Assembly: GCF_014842925.1 (NCBI RefSeq)
Contig: NZ_JACYXJ010000001.1
Location: forward strand, 620,001-684,000
Length of the DNA: 64,000 bases
Origin: Roseibium polysiphoniae
Lineage (GTDB): Bacteria > Pseudomonadota > Alphaproteobacteria > Rhizobiales > Stappiaceae
Direction: 5' to 3'
This document shows positions 8,164 through 16,141 of the stretch, one piece after another (position 1 is the stretch's first letter; every line of letters starts with the position of its first letter). The notes below the pieces were generated by a model that saw only the letters and a list, made by a program, of their open reading frames with translations, did not search any database and was not told where the DNA came from. A program made the position numbers and the translations under genes.

Positions 8164-8916
8164 ATGAGATTTGAAGACAAGACGATTATCGTGACCGGGG
8201 CGAGCAGTGGCATTGGTGCCGCCGCAGCAAGACTTCTGTCGGAAGCCGGTGCAAATCTGATCCTTGCAGCGCGGCGAGAAGCAATTCTCGAAGAGGTTTG
8301 CCAAAGCTTGGGTGAGGGGGCGTCACGAGCGGTTGTCCTTTCGGGCGACGTGACTGATGAAAGCTACAACAAGGCGTTGGTGCATCTGGCTGTCGAAAGG
8401 TTCGGCGGCCTGAACGCGGCGTTCAACAATGCGGGCGCGGTTGGAGACATGTCCGATGTGCCTGCAATGTCCTATGAAAATTGGCAGGCGGTGCTGAAGA
8501 CCAATCTCGACAGTGCATTTCTCGCGGCAAAATACCAGGTTCCTGCGATCGAGGCACAAGGCGGTGGTTCCATTGTCTTCACGTCGTCTTTCGTGGGCCA
8601 CACGATCGGGTTTCCGGGGATGGGGGCATATGCAGCGGCAAAAGCGGGACTTGTCGGCCTGACACAAGTGCTTGCCGCGGAACATGGCGCCAACAATCTG
8701 CGTGTGAACGCGCTTCTGCCCGGTGGAACTCTGACGGACATGGCCGGCAGTGACCCGGAGTTTCACGCCTTTATCTCTGGTTTGCATGCGCTCAAGCGCA
8801 TGGCCAAGGCAGAGGAAATCGCCAGCACGGCCCGCTATCTCTTGTCTGATGAGGCGTCTTTCATCACTGGCGCCGCCCTGCTGTGCGACGGCGGAAATTC
8901 CATCTACAAGGTCTAG
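8164..8916 (+). CDS. Short-chain dehydrogenase/reductase (SDR), substrate unknown
   Basis: This 250-residue classical SDR has a nucleotide-binding TGASSGIG at about residues 11-18 and NNAG near 88, with catalytic Ser in FTSSF and YAAAK as the Tyr-Lys pair. The ATG at 8164 follows AGGAG at a good distance; the open frame extends upstream without a ribosome site. Family members reduce or oxidise alcohols and ketones with NAD(P)H. Neighbours (pssA upstream, a convergent regulator downstream) do not reveal the substrate. A strong terminator follows at once, so it is probably expressed alone. Confidence 0.88.
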   Translation: MRFEDKTIIVTGASSGIGAAAARLLSEAGANLILAARREAILEEVCQSLGEGASRAVVLSGDVTDESYNKALVHLAVERFGGLNAAFNNAGAVGDMSDVPAMSYENWQAVLKTNLDSAFLAAKYQVPAIEAQGGGSIVFTSSFVGHTIGFPGMGAYAAAKAGLVGLTQVLAAEHGANNLRVNALLPGGTLTDMAGSDPEFHAFISGLHALKRMAKAEEIASTARYLLSDEASFITGAALLCDGGNSIYKV

Positions 8917-8931
8917 ACTGAACCACCAGTC

Positions 8932-8970
8932 AGACTGGGCTGCCGGTATGGCCGGCGGCCCAGTCTTTTG
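8932..8970 (+). terminator. Rho-independent terminator after the SDR gene
   Basis: A 15-bp stem with one G-T pair (AGACTGGGCTGCCGG at 8932-8946 with 8952-8966) encloses a 5-base loop and is followed by TTTTG. Confidence 0.88.
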
Positions 8971-8995
8971 ACTGAACTAATGCCGACGCATGACG

Positions 8996-9952
8996 TCAGC
9001 TCTTTTTGACGAATTTTTGTTCTGTGACACTGCGTCCCCATTGGTCGCCCTCGTATTCATCGACCAGTGAAAAACCGTTTCTTTCATAGAGCGCTCTTGC
9101 AGGTTCCAGGCCCTTGAGTGTCCAGAGATGGATCTCGTCAAATCCTTGCATTTCGCAATGAGCGAGGGCCTTTGCCAGAAGGCGTTTGCCCAAGCCTTTG
9201 CCTCTGAGGCGTTCTGAGAGAATGAACCAGCGCAAATGCGCAATGTTGTCGCCGAGGTCCTGGCCATCGATGGTGATCGAGGCGATGATCTGGCGATCCT
9301 CGACGACGTTCCAGCTGTTGTTGAGCGGATGGTCAATCCGGGTCATGAACTCAGCCATCGCCTTGGAGACGACGCTCTCGAACGCGGGGCCGTTGCCGAC
9401 GATTGGGCCGTGGGTCCGGGCGTGAAGAGCCGAAACATCGCCGATCATGCCTGTCTGATAGCCTTCGAGAATCTCGAAACCAGGCAATCTGGAGGACGGT
9501 TTCACACCCGTCCGCACCGTTTGAAGAGCGCTGGCATAGTCATGGAGCGCCGAGGCAAGATCTTTTGGCGATGCAGCCTCCAGATGGGGCAGGGCCTCTA
9601 CAACCATTTCCTTGCCGAACAAGGTGACAGCTTCGAAGGTGGCGCGCCCCTGATCCGTCAGTCGCAGGCCGTAGGATCTGCCGTCTTCTTCGCGGCGCGA
9701 CGCGGCGACCTCGCCCCTGTCTTCCAGCGACCGAAGCAGACGGCTGATCGTCGACTTCTCGAGCGTCAGGCGTGAGGAGAGTTCCTTTGCCGTCAGCTCC
9801 CCGGCAAGACCGAGTTCGATCACCGCATGCACAGCTGATGGGGAAAGATCGGTTCCAGCCAGCGTCTTGTCGAGAAAGCCGAACTCGCGCACGAGCGCCC
9901 GGGATGCTTCTCGGATCTCATCAATCGGTTCAGGGCAGGTCGGGATCATCAT
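8996..9952 (-). CDS. MarR-GNAT fusion: winged-helix regulator with acetyltransferase domain
   Basis: The protein has 318 residues. A MarR winged helix occupies about 15-120 (LTAKELSSRLTLEKSTISRLLRSLEDRGEV, wing SRREEDGRSYGLRLT). A GNAT acetyltransferase domain occupies about 165-318, with the acetyl-CoA loop RGKGLGKRLL and ALYERNGF near the end. Such two-domain proteins are widespread; few have known substrates. The reading frame stays open to 10009, but that stretch encodes a perfect inverted repeat. I therefore place the start at the ATG at 9952 (or 9949) just downstream of the repeat. There is no Shine-Dalgarno sequence at this start. The palindrome suggests autorepression. It is convergent with the SDR gene and divergent from znuC. 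Confidence 0.87.
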   Translation of the reverse strand: MMIPTCPEPIDEIREASRALVREFGFLDKTLAGTDLSPSAVHAVIELGLAGELTAKELSSRLTLEKSTISRLLRSLEDRGEVAASRREEDGRSYGLRLTDQGRATFEAVTLFGKEMVVEALPHLEAASPKDLASALHDYASALQTVRTGVKPSSRLPGFEILEGYQTGMIGDVSALHARTHGPIVGNGPAFESVVSKAMAEFMTRIDHPLNNSWNVVEDRQIIASITIDGQDLGDNIAHLRWFILSERLRGKGLGKRLLAKALAHCEMQGFDEIHLWTLKGLEPARALYERNGFSLVDEYEGDQWGRSVTEQKFVKKS

Positions 9953-9953
9953 C

Positions 9954-9990
9954 ACACCAATATAGTTGTTCAATGCAACTATATTGGTGT
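9954..9990. promoter_or_regulatory. MarR-type operator: perfect 15-bp inverted repeat
   Basis: Left arm ACACCAATATAGTTG (9954-9968) and right arm CAACTATATTGGTGT (9976-9990) are exact reverse complements around a 7-base spacer. The site is immediately upstream of the MarR-GNAT start. A minus-strand promoter can be read across it (TTGCCA, 17 bases, CAATAT), so a bound dimer would cover the -10 region. Confidence 0.75.
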
Positions 9991-10078
9991 TTGGCTCGGA
10001 CTTTGGCAAGCCATGTTTTGTATTCGGTCAATCTTGCGGTAGGAGGAGCGATGTCCTTCCTCTTTGGGCTCCAGGTGA

Positions 10079-10120
10079 TTGCGGTCTCGGTTTCGACAGC
10101 CTATATAGTAATATTATAAC
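10079..10120 (+). promoter_or_regulatory. znuCB-zur promoter with Zur box
   Basis: The -35 is TTGCGG (10079-10084), with a 17-base spacer and -10 TATATA (10102-10107). GTAATATTATAAC at 10108-10120 is an A/T-rich near-palindrome of the kind bound by alphaproteobacterial Zur. It begins right after the -10 and would cover the transcription start. The downstream operon includes zur, so this gives zinc-dependent autorepression. Confidence 0.7.
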
Positions 10121-10191
10121 ATGATGAGCATGCCCTTCGGTTCGAAACGCTCCGATTGGCGCAGCTTGTGGTCCTCCGGAGAGTGTCCTTG

Positions 10192-11055
10192 GTGACATCT
10201 GAAAATGAGAAGTCCTGTCTGCTTCGGCTGGAGCAGGCTGGCGTTCGCCGTTCCGAACGATGGCTGGTCAGAGGCGTGGACCTTTCGGTCGCTGCCGGTG
10301 AGATCGTCACGCTGATCGGGCCGAATGGATCGGGCAAGTCGACGACCGCGAAAATGGCGCTTGGCATCCTCAAGCCGACGGATGGAAAAGCATACCGCCG
10401 GCCCGGCCTGCGAATCGGCTATGTGCCGCAAAAGCTCATGATCGACTGGACATTGCCTCTGAATGTGCGCCGTTTCATGAGCCTGACCAGCCGTCTGGAT
10501 GAAGGTGAGGCCAAAGCCGCGCTTGAGCGTACAGGTGTGTCTCATCTCATGCAGGCCGAGGTCCGCCACCTGTCAGGCGGTGAAATGCAGCGGGTCCTTC
10601 TGGCAAGGGCCATTGCGCGCAAACCCGACCTGTTAGTGCTTGATGAGCCGGTGCAGGGTGTCGACTATTCCGGCGAGATCGCGATCTACGATCTGATTTC
10701 CAAGCTCGGCGAAGAGCTCGGATGCGGGATCTTGATGATTTCCCACGACCTGCATGTGGTGATGGCGGCGACCGATCAGGTCGTTTGCCTCAACGGCCAT
10801 GTCTGTTGCCGCGGCACGCCAACGGCAGTTTCCCAAAGTCCTGCTTTCCGGGAGCTTTTCGGGCATCGCGCGGGCGCGGCCCTGGCGGTTTATGAGCATC
10901 ATCACGATCATGTCCATCTTCCTGACGGGCGTGTGCGCCATGCGGACGGCTCGGTGACGGACGACTGCGCCGGGGAGCATTGCGCTGATGATCATACACA
11001 CCACCATGGGCACGCCGAAGTCGCCACAGGCAGCGAGGTGAAAACCCATGCTTGA
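10192..11055 (+). CDS. znuC: Zinc ABC transporter ATP-binding protein
   Basis: The protein has 287 residues from the GTG at 10192, which has GGAGAG about ten bases upstream; an in-frame TTG lies at 10156. It is a single ABC ATPase with Walker A GPNGSGKST, signature LSGGEMQRV, and Walker B DLLVLDEP continuing into VQGVDYSG. The Q-loop and H-loop (MISHDLHVV) are typical of the ZnuC/manganese family. The C-terminal tail of about 50 residues is rich in His, Asp and Cys (YEHHHDHVHL ... HTHHHGH), a likely zinc-binding appendix. It powers uptake through ZnuB, whose gene overlaps by 8 bases. No binding-protein gene (znuA) lies in this window. Confidence 0.92.
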   Translation: MTSENEKSCLLRLEQAGVRRSERWLVRGVDLSVAAGEIVTLIGPNGSGKSTTAKMALGILKPTDGKAYRRPGLRIGYVPQKLMIDWTLPLNVRRFMSLTSRLDEGEAKAALERTGVSHLMQAEVRHLSGGEMQRVLLARAIARKPDLLVLDEPVQGVDYSGEIAIYDLISKLGEELGCGILMISHDLHVVMAATDQVVCLNGHVCCRGTPTAVSQSPAFRELFGHRAGAALAVYEHHHDHVHLPDGRVRHADGSVTDDCAGEHCADDHTHHHGHAEVATGSEVKTHA

Positions 11056-11872
11056 TGACTTCTTCATGCGTGCGCTTTTGGCTGGCGTCGGCGTCGCCCT
11101 GGTTGCGGGGCCGCTCGGCTGCTTCATTGTCTGGCGCCGGATGGCCTACTTCGGCGATACGCTTTCTCATGCCGCGCTTCTCGGCGTTGCCCTGTCGCTT
11201 CTCCTGGAGGTCAACACGACGCTCGCGGTCTTTGTGGTCTCTGCCGCCCTCTCGCTCGTTCTGATTCTTCTGCGCAAGCGGGAGACCCTGTCTTCAGATG
11301 CCCTACTTGGATTGCTGTCTCATGGAGCCCTTGCGGTCGGCTTGGTCTGTCTGGCCTTCATGACCTGGGTCCGGATGGATCTGCTCGGACTGCTGTTCGG
11401 CGATATCCTGGCAGTGTCGCGATCCGATATTGGTGTGGTTTACGTGGGCGGCGCCATGGTGCTGGCGGTTCTGATCTGGATCTGGCGGCCGCTGTTTGCC
11501 GCAACGGTCAATCCGGATCTTGCCGCGGCCGAAGGTCTGAACCCGGAACGGGTCAATCTGGTCTTCATGTTCCTGATGGCGGCCGTCATTGCCATTGCCA
11601 TGAAGATCGTCGGTGTCCTGCTGATCACCGCGCTATTGATCATGCCGGCAGCCACCGCCCGCAGGTTTTCGACGAGTCCAGAACAGATGGCAGTTCTGTC
11701 CGCCTTGTTTGGCGCACTCGCAGTCATCAGCGGCTTGTTTGGCTCACTGGAGTGGGATACCCCTTCAGGGCCTTCGATTGTCGTGGCGGCCTTGACGCTT
11801 TTCATGGTCAGCCTCATGCCTATGTCCTTTGGCAGGGGCGACAAAAAGAATCGTGAGGGAGAAATCTCGTGA
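11048..11872 (+). CDS. znuB: Zinc ABC transporter permease
   Basis: This 274-residue membrane protein has about eight to nine hydrophobic helices and the ABC-3 family pattern (GPLGCFIVWRRMAYFGDTLSHAALLGVAL near the N terminus, NPDLAAAEGLNPERVN as the coupling region, then LLITALLIMPAATAR). It forms the membrane channel with ZnuC. The start overlaps the end of znuC by 8 bases and GAGGTG precedes it. Its own end overlaps zur by 4 bases. The three genes are one translationally coupled unit. Confidence 0.94.
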   Translation: MLDDFFMRALLAGVGVALVAGPLGCFIVWRRMAYFGDTLSHAALLGVALSLLLEVNTTLAVFVVSAALSLVLILLRKRETLSSDALLGLLSHGALAVGLVCLAFMTWVRMDLLGLLFGDILAVSRSDIGVVYVGGAMVLAVLIWIWRPLFAATVNPDLAAAEGLNPERVNLVFMFLMAAVIAIAMKIVGVLLITALLIMPAATARRFSTSPEQMAVLSALFGALAVISGLFGSLEWDTPSGPSIVVAALTLFMVSLMPMSFGRGDKKNREGEIS

Positions 11873-12282
11873 GCGCGCATCATGAAAACGATCAACCGTC
11901 TCTGACCAAGAACCAGGCCCTTGTATTGGGTGCACTCACCGGTTCGAACGGCCCTTTGACGGCTTATGCCATCCTGGATCTCTTGCGGGCAGACGGCTTC
12001 CGGGCTCCGTTGCAGGTTTATCGTGCGCTCGACAAGCTCGTGGATTTTGGCATGGTGCATCGTCTTGAAAGCCTGAACGCCTTTGTCGCCTGCCGTCATC
12101 CGGGCTGTACGTCCCACGACAGTGCCGCATTTGCCATTTGTGAGCAGTGCGGTCTGGTGACAGAATTCACCCCCGACAAGGCGTTGGATATGCTCAAGGA
12201 CTGGGCGAAGGGTGAAGGCTTTCAGATGGCCAAAACCACGATCGAGCTGCGCGGCCTTTGCCGAACCTGCACGGCGCACTGA
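11869..12282 (+). CDS. zur: Zinc uptake regulator (Fur family)
   Basis: The protein has 137 residues, with an N-terminal winged helix (about 15-70) and a C-terminal dimerisation/metal domain. Two CxxC pairs (Cys91-Glu-Gln-Cys94 and Cys131-Arg-Thr-Cys134) form the structural zinc site. CRHPGCTSHDS at 75-83 corresponds to the Zur-type sensing region. It starts at a GTG overlapping the znuB stop (GTGA) and is preceded by GAGGGAG. The operon link to znuCB and the upstream A/T palindrome identify it as Zur rather than Fur or PerR. It represses its own operon when zinc is plentiful. Confidence 0.93.
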   Translation: MSAHHENDQPSLTKNQALVLGALTGSNGPLTAYAILDLLRADGFRAPLQVYRALDKLVDFGMVHRLESLNAFVACRHPGCTSHDSAAFAICEQCGLVTEFTPDKALDMLKDWAKGEGFQMAKTTIELRGLCRTCTAH

Positions 12283-12529
12283 CGCACTGCCTGTGGGTCT
12301 CTGGATCGGTATCCTGGACGGCTAACGTCGTTCTCAATTGCGCGATCGCGATGATCTCCGGAGCCCCTCATGCTTTGGCGGCAGCAGCGAAATTGCGTTC
12401 CAGGCCGTTGAATGCGTGACGCCGGACCGGGATAAGCTCAGAAAGAATTGCACGTAAACGTAGCTTTAAGTCAATTGTGACAACCCTGATTTCAATCTCG
12501 ACGCTGCTATTCATTGTTTGAGTTTGATA

Positions 12530-13801
12530 ATGTCTTTTTCTTCCGAGTTTCGTCGTTCGGAGTCCGCGGTACTCTTCCCGGTATTTCCGACTTTTTCGCG
12601 CATTCAGAAGGCTGAATTGTTTCTTCCAGGAGGCACGATATTCATGCTTTCGATCATGCTGGGTAGCATGATCACCATTCTCGCCGTCTGGGCGAACTTT
12701 AGCGGGATCTTTGTACTACCGGCATCTCTTGGAGCCGCTGAGAACGAAGACATCGCGGCCTTCTACAGGGCCGGGCAACTTGCCGGTCTTGGACAGGCGG
12801 CGCAGTCCTACATCCCTGAGGTCTTTCAGGAGCCGTTCTCTGAGAGCAACAAGAACCTGCTGTTCTTGAACCCGCCTCATGCGCTCCTGTTCATGCAGCC
12901 ATTTGCGTCGCTGACCTATCCGATGGCGAAGGTCACCTATTTGGTGGTTTCGGCGCTCGCGCTCGTTGGGTTGGCTTTCTGCTGGGCGCCTAAATCGACC
13001 CTTTCGGCATTTGTCTTGCTTGCTCTGTCACCGGGAATATTTTTCACCCTCGACTACCTTCAGTTGTCACCGATTGTGACCTTCTGTTTGACTTATGCGC
13101 TCTTGAATGCAGGGAAGCGGCCGGTGTTGAGCGGCCTCCTGTTAGCTTTTGCAACGATCAAGCCGCAATACGGTCTGCTTGTACCTGTTTTCCTCGCAGC
13201 GAGAGGGTATTGGAAGACGATACTGGTCGCGACCATTGCAACGCTTCTGCTGATGTTGCTTTCGGTTGTTATCTACCAGCTCTCAATTTGGACGGCTTTT
13301 GTCGGTTCCTTGGTCAGCGGCGGACATGCAACTCAGGCAGGTTTCTTGCTGGACCTGATGCCGACTTTACATACGATGGCGGGGAAGCTGGGAGCGCCTG
13401 ACAGTGTCCGGCTCTTGACTCAAGTGATAGCGATCTTCTTGTCTGCCTGCCTGATTTGGTACGTTAGGGACATCGGAAGTCGAGAAGAACGCGTTGGCGT
13501 CACGTTGCTCGCTGCGGCTTTCGCGGCGCCATCCTTCATGATGTACGACTGGCTGCATGTCTCTGTCGCGCTGCTGCTTCTCGCGACCGGTAGAGCGCCA
13601 TGGCCTCTTTGGTTCCAGCTGGCGGCAGGACTGCTTTGGATCGCGCCCTATGTCGCGGTTTTTCTGGTCCACATCGATCCCAACGCGACGTCCTGGTTTA
13701 CCGGTTTTATGCCGCTTCTAACGGGGTTCGTTCTGTTCGGTGCGGTCTGGCTTCTTGACCGGACGGGAAACGTTGAGACAACGCCCCGACCGGTCCAGTA
13801 A
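12530..13801 (+). CDS. GT87-like (DUF2029) polytopic membrane glycosyltransferase
   Basis: The protein has 423 residues with roughly ten hydrophobic helices. An acidic loop after the first helix (ENEDIAAFYRAGQL) matches the position of the catalytic Asp in GT-C enzymes. NPPHALLFMQPFA and FATIKPQYGLLVP are typical of the DUF2029/GT87 family (polyprenyl-phosphate-mannose-dependent mannosyltransferases). It would transfer a sugar from a lipid carrier on the periplasmic side. The gene stands alone, with no other glycan gene nearby. The 230 bases upstream are comparatively A/T-rich. The acceptor is unknown. Confidence 0.65.
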   Translation: MSFSSEFRRSESAVLFPVFPTFSRIQKAELFLPGGTIFMLSIMLGSMITILAVWANFSGIFVLPASLGAAENEDIAAFYRAGQLAGLGQAAQSYIPEVFQEPFSESNKNLLFLNPPHALLFMQPFASLTYPMAKVTYLVVSALALVGLAFCWAPKSTLSAFVLLALSPGIFFTLDYLQLSPIVTFCLTYALLNAGKRPVLSGLLLAFATIKPQYGLLVPVFLAARGYWKTILVATIATLLLMLLSVVIYQLSIWTAFVGSLVSGGHATQAGFLLDLMPTLHTMAGKLGAPDSVRLLTQVIAIFLSACLIWYVRDIGSREERVGVTLLAAAFAAPSFMMYDWLHVSVALLLLATGRAPWPLWFQLAAGLLWIAPYVAVFLVHIDPNATSWFTGFMPLLTGFVLFGAVWLLDRTGNVETTPRPVQ

Positions 13802-13825
13802 AACTCTTCGCTCACTGAGTTGAAG

Positions 13826-14998
13826 TCAGACCTTCGTCCAGACCGCGCCCTCATTCGAGGAGCGTATGCAGGCATCAATGAAACGCATGCCGCTCAGGCC
13901 GTCGGCAATGCCAGGGAACTGAACGTCCTTTGAAACCGACGCGCCAGTGCGCGCAGCCCGGATGGCCTCTGCCGCTTCGCGGTAGATGGTGGCAAAGCCT
14001 TCGAGATAGCCCTCCGGGTGTCCGGCTGGCACACGGGTCACACGCTCGGCGGCAGGGGTTGCGCCCGAACCGCCGCGCGTGATCAGGCGTTTGGGTTCGC
14101 CGAACGGCGTGTACCAGAGATGGTTGGGCTGTTCCTGGTGCCACTCAAGGCCGCCTTTGTCGCCATAGACGCGCAAGGACAGACCGTTCTCGTTGCCAGG
14201 CGCCACCTGGCTCGCCCAGAGCATGCCCTTCGCGCCGCCTTCAAAGCGCAGTAGCACGCTGACATTGTCATCGACCCTGCGGCCGGGAACAAAGCTTGTC
14301 AGGTCGGCGAGCACGGTATCGGTCTTCAGTCCCGAGACGAAGCCGCCAAGTTGATAGGCGTGTGTTCCGATGTCGCCGATGCAGCCGCCTGCACCCGACC
14401 GCGCAGGATCGGTGCGCCAGGAGGCCTGCTTCTGACCCGAGGACTCCAGGTCTTCCGTCAGCCAGTCCTGCACGTATTCCATCTGAACAAGGCGAATGGC
14501 ACCAAGCGTTCCCGATTGCACCATTTCCCGCGCCTGGCGGATCATTGGGTAGCCGGAATAATTGTGGGTCAGGACGAACAGGCGCCCTGCGTCTCCTGCA
14601 ACCTCGGCAAGGGCTTCGGCGTCTTTCAGGGTCGATGTCAGCGGCTTGTCGCAGATGACATGGATACCGGCTTCGAGAAAGGCCTTCGCGACCGGGAAGT
14701 GCATATGGTTCGGCGTGACGATGGCCACGGCTTCGATGCCATCGGCGCGGGCCGCTTCTGCCTGTGCCATTTCGTCGAAGTCGGCGTAGCAACGTTCCGG
14801 CGCCAGGCCGAGCTCGGCCCCGGAGGCCTTGGAACGTTCCGCGTCGGAGGAAAGGGCCCCGGCCACAAGCTGATAGTCGCCATCAATGCGCGAGGCGATC
14901 CGGTGAACGCCGCCAATAAACGCCCCTTGTCCGCCGCCGACCATGCCGAGGCGAATGGCGCCGGCGTGACCCGTTTTGCCAGTGCTTTCGATTGTCAT
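13826..14998 (-). CDS. Gfo/Idh/MocA-family oxidoreductase (sugar module I)
   Basis: The protein has 390 residues. An N-terminal Rossmann domain binds NAD(P) (MVGGGQGAFIGGVHR). CDKPLTSTL supplies the conserved Lys-Pro, and GGCIGDIGTHAYQL supplies the Asp and His of the active site. The layout resembles inositol or levoglucosan dehydrogenases, which oxidise a sugar ring hydroxyl (often C3). It is the last gene of the minus-strand module, 16 bases after the TIM-barrel gene, with weak AAGG upstream. The pair suggests oxidation of an imported sugar followed by isomerisation or cleavage. The substrate is not identifiable from the sequence. Confidence 0.88.
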   Translation of the reverse strand: MTIESTGKTGHAGAIRLGMVGGGQGAFIGGVHRIASRIDGDYQLVAGALSSDAERSKASGAELGLAPERCYADFDEMAQAEAARADGIEAVAIVTPNHMHFPVAKAFLEAGIHVICDKPLTSTLKDAEALAEVAGDAGRLFVLTHNYSGYPMIRQAREMVQSGTLGAIRLVQMEYVQDWLTEDLESSGQKQASWRTDPARSGAGGCIGDIGTHAYQLGGFVSGLKTDTVLADLTSFVPGRRVDDNVSVLLRFEGGAKGMLWASQVAPGNENGLSLRVYGDKGGLEWHQEQPNHLWYTPFGEPKRLITRGGSGATPAAERVTRVPAGHPEGYLEGFATIYREAAEAIRAARTGASVSKDVQFPGIADGLSGMRFIDACIRSSNEGAVWTKV

Positions 14999-15014
14999 GT
15001 CGTGTGCCTTTTCT

Positions 15015-16070
15015 CTAGCTCAATCCCAGCATTCGGCGGTTCTTTGCAGCGTCCGTGCCGCCGCCTGCGAAGTCATCGAAAGCATGTTCGGTGACGCGAA
15101 TGATGTGGTCGGCAATAAAGGGTGCGCCTTCCGCTGCGCCGTCTTCGGGATGCTTCAGCGCACATTCCCACTCGAGAACCGCCCAGCTGTCGTAGTCATA
15201 GGCAGCCAGCTTTGAGAAGATGCCGGCGAAATCCACTTGTCCATCGCCAAGTGAACGGAAACGACCCGCCCGCTGAACCCATGGCTGATAGCCTGAGTAG
15301 ACGCCCTGACGGCCGTCCGGATTGAACTCGGCATCCTTGACGTGAAACGCCTTGATGCGTTCGTGGTAGATGTCGATGAATGCCAGATAGTCCAGCTGCT
15401 GCAGGACAAAATGCGACGGATCGTAGTTGATGCAGCAACGCGCATGACCGTTGAGCGCATCCAGGAACATCTCGAAGGTGGCACCGTCAAAGACATCCTC
15501 GCCTGGATGGATCTCGTAGCAAACGTCCACGCCGTGTTCGTCATAGATATCGAGGATCGGCTTCCAGCGCTTTGCCAGTTCCTCGAAGGCGGTATCGATC
15601 AGACCGGCGGGCCGCTGCGGCCATGGGTAGACGTAAGGCCAGGCGAGGGCGCCTGGAAAGCTGACGCTGGCATCCAGACCGAAGTGACGGCTTGCAACGG
15701 CTGCCTTTTTCATCTGGTCGACCGCCCATTCGGTGCGCGCGTCGGGGTTGCCATGAACAGCTTCCGGCGCAAAGGCGTCAAAGGCTTCGTTGAAGGCAGG
15801 GTGAACTGCAACCAGCTGACCTTGAAGGTGCGTGGAGAGCTCGGTGACCGCTAGATCCTTGTCGGCAAGCATGCCCTTGATGTCGTCACAATAGCCTTTG
15901 GACGCAGCTGCCTGATCAAGATCGAACAGGCGGCCATCGAAGGTCGGAATCTGCAGGCCCTTGTATCCAAGGTCCGCAGCCCAGTCCGCGATGGCCTCGA
16001 GCGAGTTGAAAGGCGCGGCATCTCCCGCAAACTGAGCCAGGAACAAACCCGGCCCCTTCATGGTCTTCAT
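15015..16070 (-). CDS. Sugar phosphate isomerase/epimerase-type TIM barrel (module I)
   Basis: This 351-residue AP-endonuclease-2 superfamily TIM barrel is longer than most (about 280). Metal-ligand patterns are visible: YEIHPGEDVFDG, NYDPSHFVLQQLD, AFHVKDAEF and VLEWECALKHPEDG. GGGAGA precedes the ATG. Enzymes of this family isomerise or epimerise sugars, or cleave keto-sugars. It is separated from the upstream binding-protein gene by a terminator-like hairpin, so its expression is probably lower than that of the binding protein. It is close to the oxidoreductase gene. Exact reaction unknown. Confidence 0.85.
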   Translation of the reverse strand: MKTMKGPGLFLAQFAGDAAPFNSLEAIADWAADLGYKGLQIPTFDGRLFDLDQAAASKGYCDDIKGMLADKDLAVTELSTHLQGQLVAVHPAFNEAFDAFAPEAVHGNPDARTEWAVDQMKKAAVASRHFGLDASVSFPGALAWPYVYPWPQRPAGLIDTAFEELAKRWKPILDIYDEHGVDVCYEIHPGEDVFDGATFEMFLDALNGHARCCINYDPSHFVLQQLDYLAFIDIYHERIKAFHVKDAEFNPDGRQGVYSGYQPWVQRAGRFRSLGDGQVDFAGIFSKLAAYDYDSWAVLEWECALKHPEDGAAEGAPFIADHIIRVTEHAFDDFAGGGTDAAKNRRMLGLS

Positions 16071-16086
16071 GTCTGTTCTCCCAAAC

Positions 16087-16123
16087 GAAAAAAGGGCAGG
16101 CGTCCTCCTGTCGGACGCCTGCC
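16087..16123 (-). terminator. Terminator/attenuator between binding protein and catabolic genes, module I
   Basis: An 11-bp stem (GGCAGGCGTCC at 16095-16105, complement at 16113-16123) with a 7-base loop is followed, reading the minus strand, by a run of six T (CTTTTTTCG). It lies 18 bases after the binding-protein stop. Confidence 0.8.
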
Positions 16124-16141
16124 AAGGTTGGCTCGCTGTGC

